DNA of 64,000 nucleotides from Paenibacillus sp. FSL R7-0337 (GTDB lineage Bacteria; Bacillota; Bacilli; Paenibacillales; Paenibacillaceae), in contig NZ_CP150218.1 of assembly GCF_037969875.1 (NCBI RefSeq), positions 3,410,001 through 3,474,000 of the forward strand, written 5' to 3'. The translations under genes and the position numbers were made by a program. How positions within the stretch are numbered: the stretch's first letter is position 1; every line of letters starts with the position of its first letter. Shown one piece after another: positions 46,038 through 54,850 of the stretch. The notes below the pieces were generated by a model, which had not been told where the DNA came from, searched no databases, and was given only the letters and a program-made list of their open reading frames with translations.

Positions 46038-46835
46038 ATGAAAATATCGCAAATGCTCTATCTCTATAGAAGGCTATATGTGCAACAGCTTAAGGCGATT
46101 CTGGAGTATAATAAAGACTTTTACATCCTAATGTGCTCGGCGGCCTTGACGCAGGTTCTGGGATTTGTGTTCCTGTGGGTGATCTATGACCGGATTCCGG
46201 ATATTCAAGGCTGGCAGTTCTGGGAGGTCACCTTCATGTACGCCATGATCTTCCTTACGGAGGGAGCGGGTTCGCTTTTCTTCGAGGGCAGTTGGAGGCT
46301 GGGCAGGCTGGTCAACACAGGGGAGCTGGACCGTTATCTGCTGCGGCCGGTGCCGGTGGTTCTTCAGGTGTTCTGCACGGGGATTGGGATTAACGGACTC
46401 GGCAATTTGCTCATCGGCGGGGTGATCATCTGGCAGTCGCTCATGCACAGCCCTATCCACTGGACTGCGGGCAAGGCCGCCATTCTTATCCTGCTGTTCG
46501 TCACTGCGGTCATTATCCGGGTATCCATTAATCTCATGGGCAATTCAGCGGCCTTCTGGATTCGCAATGCCGGGAATGCGTTTCCGCTGATGGTGCATAA
46601 TCTGTCCGATCTGGCCAAATACCCGATTACCCTGTTTCCGCAGGCGATCCGCATCTTCATTTCGACGGTGCTGCCCTATGCGTTCATCAGCTTCTACCCG
46701 GCAACCTATATCTTCGGCAAAAGCGGCTGGTCCGGCTGGTGGCTGCTCGCCCCTGTCGCGGCAATTGGAAGCGCGGCTGCGGCTTACGGGGTCTTCCGGT
46801 ACGGGTTGTCCCGGTATGAGAGTACGGGGAACTGA
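46038..46835 (+). CDS. ABC-2 permease 2 (DUF990-like)
   Basis: 265 residues from ATG 46038 behind GAAGGAGG; an earlier ATG at 46008 overlaps the previous gene. Six membrane segments, with EYNKDFYILMCSAALTQVLGF at the start. It completes the three-gene exporter at 44176-46835. Intergenic repeats follow. Confidence 0.86.
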   Translation: MKISQMLYLYRRLYVQQLKAILEYNKDFYILMCSAALTQVLGFVFLWVIYDRIPDIQGWQFWEVTFMYAMIFLTEGAGSLFFEGSWRLGRLVNTGELDRYLLRPVPVVLQVFCTGIGINGLGNLLIGGVIIWQSLMHSPIHWTAGKAAILILLFVTAVIIRVSINLMGNSAAFWIRNAGNAFPLMVHNLSDLAKYPITLFPQAIRIFISTVLPYAFISFYPATYIFGKSGWSGWWLLAPVAAIGSAAAAYGVFRYGLSRYESTGN

Positions 46836-46937
46836 GGAGTGCGGCGGGTATGGTAGTGTGGCAGTCCGCCGCTCACTTGCGGCGGGTTCCGGCGGGTGCT
46901 GGGGGAGCTTAAGGTAGCCGGGGGTAGGGTGAATGAG

Positions 46938-47397
46938 GTGCTCAGGGTGCAGAGGTGTACCTTATTTGCTGGATTGGCGCGCATTTGGCGATTTCAGGTG
47001 CATTAGTGCACTTCATTTACTGGTTTTACTCACATTTGAGGATTTCAGGTGCACTAGTGCTCCTCATTCAGTCATTTAGCCAACTATCTACGAATTCAGG
47101 GGCACTAATGCTCCTCATTCAGCCATTTAGCCAACTATCTACGAATTCTGGGGCACTAATGCTCCTCATTGGCTCCTTCAGCCCACTTCTGCCCGCATCT
47201 GAGGGATTTATCCCTTTCATTCCACTCACCCGCCCGCTTTCGGCCACATCTGAGGGATTTATCCCTCTCCTTCCACTCATCCGCCCACTTCCGGCCACAT
47301 CTGAGGGATTTATCCCTTTCATTCCACTCATCCGCCCACTTTCAGCATCATCTGAGAGATTTATCCCTTTCATCCGCCTATCCGGAATCCTTCCGCC
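46938..47397. repeat. Array of 51-bp tandem repeats, eight exact units plus a degenerate one
   Basis: Anchor positions 46990, 47041, 47092, 47143, 47194, 47245, 47296 and 47347 are exactly 51 bases apart. Early units carry GCACTAGTGC-type palindromes (GATTTCAGGTGCATTAGTGC), later ones AGGGATTTATCCCT at the same place, so the array drifts from one form to the other. The 51-base period keeps one frame open, giving spurious 170-residue coding on the plus strand. No ribosome site. A weak copy precedes at 46938. The rest of 46836-47514 shows no gene. Confidence 0.92.
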
Positions 47398-47514
47398 AGC
47401 CTCCCGAATCACTCCCTTTGATTTTCAGTATCTTACTATACTAAAAAACCTCCCTTTGGTTACCTGAAAGAAAATTCCGGCTAAAAGGAAGGCTTTACTT
47501 TACTCTACTTCGTT

Positions 47515-48362
47515 CTACTGTGCGACAAATTGCCGCTTAGCGAGGTCCATCTCATACCTCTGCGGTCCCGGTTCCGGGTCGCCTCCGGCCCCCACTGGCA
47601 AGTACACCACTAACTGTTCGTTCTGGTTGGCCGGGAACGGCGGCAGCTCAGAGTACACCAGCGTATCATGCACAATTTCTCCCAGCTTGAAGGATAACGG
47701 AAACACTTCTCCGCTTTCCTTCTCCCTAGCAAAAGCATAAGCAACCAGTCCGTGCCCTGACTTGTATTGGGGCGCAAGCAGATAGACTTCTGCCTTCGCA
47801 AAGGAGACCACGGCAAATTTCAGCACGCGGTCGGTCGGCTGCACGAACAAGAAAGCAGGCAGCTCCAGCATACCTCATCCTGGTCCCCCGTCCGGTACAC
47901 GATAGAGTAATCAGCCTGATAGGTCTGCTCCCCTTCGAGGCCGTCATTGCTGGACACATTCAGATGTCCCCGCTCCTCGGGGCCGCTTGCGATCATCAGC
48001 AGCTCCCCTGGTCCGGCTGAGGTTCTCGCCCGAACCGTCCCTTCGGCATTCACGGAATCGATAATGACCGATCCGGCTAGACCCTCCGGCGGGAACTGGC
48101 TGGTGAGGCCGGCTGTAGTTGCCGGGGTCGCTGCGGAAGCAGTTTCCGAGGCGACTACGGAAGCAGTTGGTGCAGATGAAATAGTCTGTGCAGTAGGAGT
48201 TGCAGATGGCGACGCAGAAGCAGACACTAAGGCAGACGAAGCCGGTTCTGCCGCCGGAGTACCGGTGGCGGATGTATTTTGGCTGCTACATCCCAGCAGC
48301 AGGCTAAGCGACAGAACTGTGCCCGCTGCCAGTGTTGTAGTTTTAGACCGGATAGGACTCAT
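47515..48362 (-). pseudogene. Secreted lipoprotein gene with apparent frameshift
   Basis: Two frames meet near 47871. The first (47820-48362) has a lipobox (LSLLLGC, Cys 25), a long Ala/Ser/Thr-rich linker and a beta-rich start ending YSIVYRTGDQDE before running into CWSCLLSCSCS junk. The second (47515-47871) continues LELPAFLFVQPTDRVLKFAVVSF to VAQ and lacks a signal. Joined by a one-base shift they would form one lipoprotein of about 280 residues. Alternatively the second frame restarts at ATG 47871 behind AGGA. No slippery heptamer is seen, so an indel or read error is more likely than programmed shifting. Confidence 0.6.
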
Positions 48363-48453
48363 TCCCCTCTAATCATTTTTGGAGTACAACCCATTATATA
48401 AGATTATCACGGTCCACAAATTTAGAGATTGTCTTATTTTCTTTAAAAAATAG

Positions 48454-48662
48454 TCACCGGAACATTCCCTTGAGCAGCGGCGGCGTGGCGAGTGTGGTTA
48501 CCATTACAGCAATAATCACGCTGGTAAAACACTGCGGCAGCAGCAGTCCGCTCGCAAGACCGGTGGCGGCTATAATCAGGGCGACTTCGCCTCTGGAGAT
48601 CATGCCTGCGCCGATAATGAGCGAGGAACGCGTATTGAACCCGGTCAGCCGAGCTTGCGATT
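48454..48662 (-). pseudogene. C-terminal remnant of a cation/proton antiporter
   Basis: Reading the minus strand from about 48662, the frame encodes QARLTGFNTRSSLIIGAG followed by MISRGEVALIIAATGLASG and TSVIIAVMVTTLATPPLLKG, then MFR and a stop at 48454. This is the last part of a CPA2-type antiporter (RGEVALI and VTTLxTPP are conserved). The upstream part is missing: a stop lies a few codons before, and 48663-48804 has no matching sequence. A deletion remnant. Confidence 0.75.
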
Positions 48663-48699
48663 TTCACTCCTTTTATCCTAAAAAACACGTAAAACGACA

Positions 48700-48729
48700 A
48701 GGAGAAGCCTGCGTGACAGGCTCCTCCTA
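48700..48729 (-). terminator. Hairpin after the mutarotase gene
   Basis: AGGAGGAGCCTG and CAGGCTTCTCCT pair on the minus strand; the following bases are T-rich but interrupted, so strength is moderate. Confidence 0.5.
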
Positions 48730-48804
48730 ATAACACTGAATTATTCAGTTCACTTCAAACGATTCTCTCCAGAATCGCTCCAATGAACATTGCTGTAAAC
48801 CGGA

Positions 48805-49128
48805 TTACTTCAGATAAAAGACCTCACGCAGCGGCACCATCGGAACCGCATCATTGAAATCAAAGGAGCCCTCGACCATCTTTGAGGTGATCGCATTCCA
48901 GCGGTTGCAGGCCTCACTCCCGGCGATGTAGGCGAACGCAGCTTCCGTATCCTCACATTCAAAGCAATAGAAGAACTGGTTGCCGTTCTGAAAAATCGAA
49001 TAATTGCGGATGCCCGCTTTGCTGTGCTCCTCCAGAATCTCCGGCCACGGCTCCAGATGCATCTGTACGTATTCCTCTAAGTATTCCTCTTTCACCTTCC
49101 AGGTCCAAGCCAGCTTATTGCTGCCCAT
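48805..49128 (-). CDS. rhaM: L-rhamnose mutarotase-like protein
   Basis: 107 residues, the RhaM/DUF718 length. YLEEYVQMHLEPWPEILEEHSKAGIRNYSIF and FECEDTEAAFAYIA match the family, with the active-site histidine in the MHxxPWPE segment. It interconverts the alpha and beta forms of L-rhamnose. No other rhamnose-catabolic gene is nearby. Confidence 0.88.
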   Translation of the reverse strand: MGSNKLAWTWKVKEEYLEEYVQMHLEPWPEILEEHSKAGIRNYSIFQNGNQFFYCFECEDTEAAFAYIAGSEACNRWNAITSKMVEGSFDFNDAVPMVPLREVFYLK

Positions 49129-49236
49129 CCTCGTATCCCCCTGTCATGCATTCCTTTGATCCGATCATATCACATAATTATACAATTTGAATATGTCCGT
49201 TTTAGACATGGAGGGCAGCAAGGATACGCTTCGATC

Positions 49237-50397
49237 TCAGGTGCTGATTCCCGCTTCATTCGGACGGAGAATGGCAGAGCCAATCGCCAGCAGAACTGCT
49301 GCCATCAGGCCTAGGATCGCAAACGGCAGCCACAGCTCATTCCAGCCGCCGCCGGTTGCGGCAATGTCCACCGCCTGAATCGCCCATTTCTGCGGTGTAA
49401 AGTTAGCCAGCTTCTGCATATATTCCGGCATGATGGACACGGGCCAGAAGCAGCCGCCCAGCATACAGGTCGGTGTAAGAATCAGCGAATTCAGCATCCC
49501 CGCATTACGCGGATTGCGGATCAGGCCTGCAACGGTGCTGGCGATGCCCATAGATACCAGCATGAAGGCCGCCAGAACCAGGAAGTAGAGAAAGAGCGGC
49601 ATCTCGTAATCATAGCGGAGCACCCATTTGCCCAGGACCAGCACGACCAGGATCTGAATCAGCCCCACCAGAAAGCTGCCAAGGAAGTTACCAAGTGCAA
49701 TCTCATAAGAACGGACCGGCGCACTGAACATACGCATCATGGTACGCCCTCTGCGGTCATCCGTGATCTGGGAGACGGAGCTGGTCACCAGTGCCATCAG
49801 GAACATGAGTGTCAGCCCTGTAACCACCCCCAGCGTCTGCCGCGGATAGAGATCATAATCGGTGCGGGTGCTGCCCACGTTGTGCTGCTCCGACTGCTTC
49901 AGTACAGCAGCGAGCTGCGCCTGCATTTCGCCTGTTCCCCCGCCTGCGGCAGCAACGGTATGCGCTGCTTCGGCAATTTGAGCGGCAGTGGCGGTGATCT
50001 TCAGCTTCATCATGATTGAGCTTTCACTTGCCCGCAGCTCATAGACGCTGATCTGCGGCGGCTCCCCCGCCAGCAAGGCGGCAGTGTACCCGGCAGGAAT
50101 AAACACCCCCACCGTTCCCTCCTGCTTAATTGTCGCTTCCTTCAAAGAGGCCTCGTCCCTGCGCGGCTCGAACTTATATTCTCCGGCCTGCTCCAGCTCC
50201 GTAATCAAATGTCTGCCGGCTGCCCCCGTATCCGAGTTGGCATATAGCACAGTTGCCGGCTCCTCCGCCATCCCTCCGGTAAGGGAGATAATCGCTGCCA
50301 CCACTACACCGGGAAGCAGAATGAATACCATAAGTCCCCTGAAGGTGCCAATGCTTCGTCTGATCATATTCCAGGCAATGATTAATATTTTATCCAC
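49237..50397 (-). CDS. ABC-2 permease, downstream of the pair
   Basis: 386 residues from GTG 50397 behind AAGGTGGG; the stop of the upstream permease lies inside GTGGATAA, giving an eight-base overlap. One N-terminal helix, a large extracytoplasmic domain and five further helices, the layout of ABC2_membrane_3/DrrB-like permeases. Forms the exporter with the next permease and the ATPase. Confidence 0.87.
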   Translation of the reverse strand: MDKILIIAWNMIRRSIGTFRGLMVFILLPGVVVAAIISLTGGMAEEPATVLYANSDTGAAGRHLITELEQAGEYKFEPRRDEASLKEATIKQEGTVGVFIPAGYTAALLAGEPPQISVYELRASESSIMMKLKITATAAQIAEAAHTVAAAGGGTGEMQAQLAAVLKQSEQHNVGSTRTDYDLYPRQTLGVVTGLTLMFLMALVTSSVSQITDDRRGRTMMRMFSAPVRSYEIALGNFLGSFLVGLIQILVVLVLGKWVLRYDYEMPLFLYFLVLAAFMLVSMGIASTVAGLIRNPRNAGMLNSLILTPTCMLGGCFWPVSIMPEYMQKLANFTPQKWAIQAVDIAATGGGWNELWLPFAILGLMAAVLLAIGSAILRPNEAGIST

Positions 50398-51556
50398 GGT
50401 AACCCACCTTCCGGTATGAGACAATCACTGCCGCGAACAAAGCCGCGCTGATGAAGCACATCACCCACAGATTCGGCAAAAGCTGCTCCAGACCGGAATG
50501 CAGCATCATCCGGATGACCGCCTGCTGCACCCAATGGTTAAGCGTGAATGCCCCTGCGCTGTTCACCCAGGAATCGGGAAGCGGCGCCATTCCTCCGCTG
50601 ACGAAGGTCATCACTATAGTCAGGACACTAATGATGTTCGCAGCAACCGCCGAGGTCCGGCTGAAGAGGCAGATCAGTACGCCCAGCGTCATCGAGGCGG
50701 CAATCATCAGCAGGCAGAACAGCAGCAGCAGTCCCGGGCGGTTCCCCCAGTAGACGCCGAACAGCCAGTCAGACAGCAGAATAATCGTAAGGCACTGCAG
50801 GATGCTGATCAGGCCTACGCCGAGCATTTTGCCGATGAACAGATGATTGTCTTTTACCGGCATGGATTGGATTCTGAACAGCGTATGGTTCTCTTTATCG
50901 TTAAAAAGTGAGGCTGTCACAGTAAGTCCGCTGTACATCAGGAACATCAGCAGCATGGACGCCGCATAGAACTGGGCCGCCGAATAGGTCTTCCCGCCAT
51001 TGTTCAGATCTCCCAGCACCACCCCCGGCTTACTGGCAGGTACCGAAGTCGCTGTAAGCGCCTGCGGTCCAAGGGTAACGGCTGCCGCCTGCTTATAATT
51101 CAGCTCCATGAGCAGATTGTCGAAGGCGGTTCCGGCTACCCGGTTATCGTCATGGCTCCTGCCCAGAATGAACTCCAGACTCGCCTTCTTACCGCTCTGC
51201 ACCTCCTGATCAAAGCCCGGAGGAACAATAACCCCATAGGCATATTTACTGGTACGCAGCCCGCTCTCTGCGGCTTCACGGCTCTCTGTTTTGACAGGAA
51301 TAATGAGCCCCTTCACCTCAGGCGTCTCCAGAAAATCCGTAAGGATCGCAGATGCTTCTGCCCCTCCGCCTCCGGTATTCACAATAGCTACACGTACAGG
51401 CTTGATCTCATCTGCCCCCTGCACCCCGACCACCCCGGAGAGGGACGCGCCCAAGAGGAAGATCAGCACCAGCGGCAGCAGGAACATATTAAGCAGCAAT
51501 GTGCGTGAACGGAGCTGTCTGCGCAGCTCAAACCCCATAATGATCCAGATATTCAC
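50390..51556 (-). CDS. ABC-2 permease
   Basis: 388 residues from GTG 51556 (GGGGGATAG upstream). Same layout as its neighbour: first helix, an outside domain of about 150 residues, then TM region with MYSGLTVTASLFNDKENHTLFRIQSMPV, characteristic of this permease family. Translationally coupled to the downstream permease, 16 bases from the ATPase. Confidence 0.87.
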   Translation of the reverse strand: MNIWIIMGFELRRQLRSRTLLLNMFLLPLVLIFLLGASLSGVVGVQGADEIKPVRVAIVNTGGGGAEASAILTDFLETPEVKGLIIPVKTESREAAESGLRTSKYAYGVIVPPGFDQEVQSGKKASLEFILGRSHDDNRVAGTAFDNLLMELNYKQAAAVTLGPQALTATSVPASKPGVVLGDLNNGGKTYSAAQFYAASMLLMFLMYSGLTVTASLFNDKENHTLFRIQSMPVKDNHLFIGKMLGVGLISILQCLTIILLSDWLFGVYWGNRPGLLLLFCLLMIAASMTLGVLICLFSRTSAVAANIISVLTIVMTFVSGGMAPLPDSWVNSAGAFTLNHWVQQAVIRMMLHSGLEQLLPNLWVMCFISAALFAAVIVSYRKVGYRG

Positions 51557-51571
51557 ACCTATCCCCCCTCT

Positions 51572-52507
51572 CTAGTCCCGCAAGGTCCGGCCGGTCAGAC
51601 TAAGGAACAAGGTCTCCAGATCCGGCTCTTCTATATTCAGGGAGGCAATAACCCCTTCGTGCTTGGAGAAAATAAACAGAACATCCTGCAGCGCACTTTG
51701 CGAGGAGGGAAGATACAGCTCGATCGCATCCTGCACAGCTTCTACCCGGTTGATCCGGGGATGCTGCCCCAGCTCGTTCACTAAAGCAGGGGTGATGCCC
51801 GCTGCCTTCACAACGATTTTCTCCTCGTGGGCCACCCGTTCGCGCAGCTCGTTCTCCGTACCGCAGGCAATGATATGCCCCTGGTCCATAATGGCCACCC
51901 GGTCACAGATCGCAGCTACCTCCTCCATATAATGGCTGGTGTAGATCACCGACGACCCCATCTTATTCAAAGCCTTCACGGATTCCAGAATATGATTGCG
52001 TGACTGCGGATCAATGCCGACTGTGGGTTCATCCATAATAATCAAGCGCGGCCGGTGCATGATCGCACAGGCGATATTCAGCCGTCTTTTCATCCCTCCC
52101 GAGAAGGTGGACGGTTTATCCTTCGCCCGGTCGCTTAGGCCGGTGAACTCCAGCGCTTCCCACGTCCGCTCCTTCAGCAGCTGTCCGCGCAGCCCATAGA
52201 GTCTGCCGAAAAAGCTTACATTATCACTTGCCGTCATGTTCTCGTATAAAGCCAGCTCCTGGGGCACAAGCCCGATACGTTTCTTCACCTCAAGCGGCCG
52301 CTCCCTTACGGACAGCCCGTCGATAATAATATCGCCGCTGTCGGCTTGAAGCAGCCCGCAGATCATGCTGATGGTCGTGCTTTTCCCGGCACCGTTCGGG
52401 CCGAGCAGGCCAAAGATTTCACCCTCCTGTATATTGAAATTCACGTGATCCACAATCAGCTTACCGTCATATCTCTTCACAACATCACTAAGTACCGCAA
52501 GTGCCAT
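51572..52507 (-). CDS. ABC ATPase of an ABC-2 exporter (YvfR/NatA-like)
   Basis: 311 residues from ATG 52507 behind AAGGGGG; an earlier in-frame ATG at 52537 is less likely. Walker A GPNGAGKST, signature TFSGGMKRRLNIA and Walker B PRLIIMDEPTVGID are intact. First gene of the minus-strand exporter, divergent from the sensor kinase pair that probably controls it. Confidence 0.91.
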   Translation of the reverse strand: MALAVLSDVVKRYDGKLIVDHVNFNIQEGEIFGLLGPNGAGKSTTISMICGLLQADSGDIIIDGLSVRERPLEVKKRIGLVPQELALYENMTASDNVSFFGRLYGLRGQLLKERTWEALEFTGLSDRAKDKPSTFSGGMKRRLNIACAIMHRPRLIIMDEPTVGIDPQSRNHILESVKALNKMGSSVIYTSHYMEEVAAICDRVAIMDQGHIIACGTENELRERVAHEEKIVVKAAGITPALVNELGQHPRINRVEAVQDAIELYLPSSQSALQDVLFIFSKHEGVIASLNIEEPDLETLFLSLTGRTLRD

Positions 52508-52591
52508 TGCTGCGCCCCCTTGTTCCTTCAATCTCATACTCTCATTGTACTGCAGGGCTGGGATAAGCGAAGGTACTAAAGGTCATGATCC

Positions 52592-52613
52592 GGAGGTGAC
52601 GAAAGTCATCTCC
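52592..52613. promoter_or_regulatory. Inverted repeat between exporter and two-component genes
   Basis: GGAGGTGAC-GAAA-GTCATCTCC has nine-base arms with one mismatch. It lies in the shared 196-base region between divergent operons, with a second GTCAT at 52582. A candidate operator for the NarL-type regulator; the partner is inferred. Confidence 0.5.
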
Positions 52614-52703
52614 TGAAGAGCAGCACTCTTATGCTAAGATGGATATACCTGAGAAGAATGTCGACACGGATTAGGGATATTTTATTTAAAAGGATGAGCT
52701 TAC

Positions 52704-53867
52704 TTGACCAGAGAACTGATACTGCTGCGCTACAGCCTGCTTATAATCCCGGCGATCCTCTCGATTCAAGTCTATGAATTCGCCGACTATGACGGGTTCA
52801 CTCTGCATTTCATGCTGCTGATGCTGCTGGTCATACTGGGTGCAAGGCCATCCAGATCTCTCGCCACACTGACCGGAGGCATGGAACTGATCCTCACCGC
52901 CTGGCTTTGTTATGAATACGGTCCGCTGATGGTTTTTCCGGCCTTGTCTGCGGTGATCTCCTATACCCGGCGGCAGCCCAAGAATACGGCTCTTACCTTC
53001 TTCTGTATTCATCTGGCCCTGTTGAATGCCGCGCTGCTTCATACTGCTCCGGCAGTGCTCGTGTTCACGAATCTTACCTTTCTGCTGTGTGCCGGCTTGA
53101 ATCTGCTGCTGCTCCGGGCAGGGCGCGTGCGTACCGATACCTTATTCCTCTATGATGAGCTGCGCAAAAAGCATTTCGAGCTGGAAGAGGCCCGCGCTAG
53201 GCTGCTCCAGTTCACCTCACACATAGAGGTGGCCGCGCAGGCCGATGAACGGGTGCGGATTGCCCGCCAGCTGCATGACGACATCGGTCACCGGCTGATC
53301 CGGGTCAAGATGATGACTGAAGCGGCCATTCACACCCTTCCTGCCGCACCGGAATCGGGACTGCAGATGATGAACCAGATCCGGGACCAGCTCTCGGGCA
53401 GTATGGACGATATGCGTACTGCGCTGAAGCGGATTAACCATACTCCCCAGCTTGAAGGGGCGCATGCGCTGGACCGGCTGCTGGAAGAGGTGGGCCGCGA
53501 TACCGGGATTGCCACCACCTATACGGTGCAAGGGATTCCTTATCCGCTCTATCCGAGCCTGCAGGTTGTGCTGTACACCAATGCCCGGGAGGCCATCACC
53601 AATGCACTGCGGCACGGTCAAGCCAGCTCCGTATGGGTGGAGGTCACCTATACGGAGCATGAGGTGCGGATGGAGACCGGCAATAACGGGAAGCTGCCGG
53701 AAGCAGACCCGCTGGGCCGTCTGCCGGGCAGCAGCGGGATGGGCCTGACGGGCATGAGCGAGCGCTGCGCCATGTTGGGCGGAACGCTGGAGCTTCGGCT
53801 GCAGCCGCAGTTCACGGTTATTACCCGGCTGCCGGTGTATCGGCAGCCGGAGGAAGCGCCGCGCTGA
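52704..53867 (+). CDS. DesK-like sensor histidine kinase
   Basis: 387 residues from TTG 52704 behind AAGGATGAG. Four to five N-terminal helices (about 10-135) without an extracellular domain, a coiled-coil stalk, a HisKA_3 segment with phosphoacceptor His 191 (RIARQLHDDIGHRL) and a HATPase with NAREAITNALRHG and GSSGMGLTGMSERC. This fold detects membrane state or drugs. Its regulator follows 36 bases later. Confidence 0.93.
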   Translation: MTRELILLRYSLLIIPAILSIQVYEFADYDGFTLHFMLLMLLVILGARPSRSLATLTGGMELILTAWLCYEYGPLMVFPALSAVISYTRRQPKNTALTFFCIHLALLNAALLHTAPAVLVFTNLTFLLCAGLNLLLLRAGRVRTDTLFLYDELRKKHFELEEARARLLQFTSHIEVAAQADERVRIARQLHDDIGHRLIRVKMMTEAAIHTLPAAPESGLQMMNQIRDQLSGSMDDMRTALKRINHTPQLEGAHALDRLLEEVGRDTGIATTYTVQGIPYPLYPSLQVVLYTNAREAITNALRHGQASSVWVEVTYTEHEVRMETGNNGKLPEADPLGRLPGSSGMGLTGMSERCAMLGGTLELRLQPQFTVITRLPVYRQPEEAPR

Positions 53868-53902
53868 ATGGAGATATACTCAAAGATAAGAGGTGCCGAA
53901 GC

Positions 53903-54562
53903 ATGATTAGAGTATTGATTGTTGACGACGATTCTTTTATCCGCGAGAGCCTGAAGGTCTTAATCGGGCTGGATGCCGGTATCGAGGTCGCGGGAACCGC
54001 AGGGGATGGCCGGGAGGCTCTCTCCTTGCTGGGGGAGCCCGGCGGAGCGGATGTTGTACTCATGGACATCCGGATGCCGGGATGTGACGGGGTGGAAGGT
54101 ACAAGACTGATCAAAGAAGCTTATCCGGCAGTGGCCGTCCTGATGCTGACCACCTTCGATGATGACGAGTATATTATTGAGGCTCTGCGCGCCGGAGCCA
54201 GCGGATATCTGCTCAAGAACATCCCGCCGGACCGGATCATTCAAGGCATCAAGACTGTACATGAGGGCAATATGCTCATTCATCCCGAGATCGCCCGCAA
54301 GCTGGCGGGCTTCCTCCAACCGTCGGCGCGTCAGGAAGCTCCAGTGGCTCAGCCGTTTGCTTCCTATGGACTGACCAAGTCTGAGCAGGCAGTGGTCACC
54401 TCCATCGCAGAGGGACTCACCAACAAGGAAATCGCCGCCAAGCTGTTCCTGAGCGAAGGCACCGTCAAAAACTATATCACCGACATCCTCAGCAAGCTCG
54501 GCGTACGCGACCGGACACAGATTGCGATTCTGTACCTGAAGAGTACGCAGGGGAATCATTAA
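53903..54562 (+). CDS. NarL-family response regulator
   Basis: 219 residues. Receiver with Asp 55 (VVLMDIRMPGCDG) and acidic DDD at 8-10, then a LuxR-type helix-turn-helix (LTKSEQAVVTSIAEGLTNKEIA). Pairs with the upstream kinase and probably controls the divergent ABC exporter via 52592-52613. Confidence 0.95.
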   Translation: MIRVLIVDDDSFIRESLKVLIGLDAGIEVAGTAGDGREALSLLGEPGGADVVLMDIRMPGCDGVEGTRLIKEAYPAVAVLMLTTFDDDEYIIEALRAGASGYLLKNIPPDRIIQGIKTVHEGNMLIHPEIARKLAGFLQPSARQEAPVAQPFASYGLTKSEQAVVTSIAEGLTNKEIAAKLFLSEGTVKNYITDILSKLGVRDRTQIAILYLKSTQGNH

Positions 54563-54628
54563 GCCACGGAAATGCTATCTCTCGCCAATTCTGAGCGTTT
54601 CCTCTCACGGACTGCTTGTCTGGAGCCG

Positions 54629-54730
54629 CATTGTTGCACATTTTACAGGATTCCTCTATAAATGTTACTGGCTATGGTACATTGTTGCATCATTTGCAGG
54701 AATTCCGGTGCTTAGTGCGATTCACCCCGT
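54629..54730. repeat. Two 51-bp units of the dispersed intergenic repeat
   Basis: CATTGTTGCA starts at 54629 and again at 54680, exactly 51 bases apart. The second unit reads TTCCGGTGCTTAGTGC, very close to TTTCAGGTGCATTAGTGC at 46.99 kb. The rest of 54563-54850 holds a short terminator-like stem near 54785 and no gene. Confidence 0.7.
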
Positions 54731-54850
54731 CCAAATGTGGTCGGTTTAATACGAAAATAAAAATATCGGAAAATGCGCCGCAGACTGGGTTTTTGACAAA
54801 AAAAGACCCACCGCCCCAAAAAACGTTTCGTTTTTTTGAAAAAGGGAAGA

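Noticed and set aside
46955..47467. 170-codon open frame with a 17-residue repeat
   Set aside because: The frame is open only because the 51-bp repeat is divisible by three; no ribosome site and the minus strand is open as well.
48443..48736. 97-codon frame on the minus strand
   Set aside because: The antiporter remnant is read in another frame and this one has no family resemblance.
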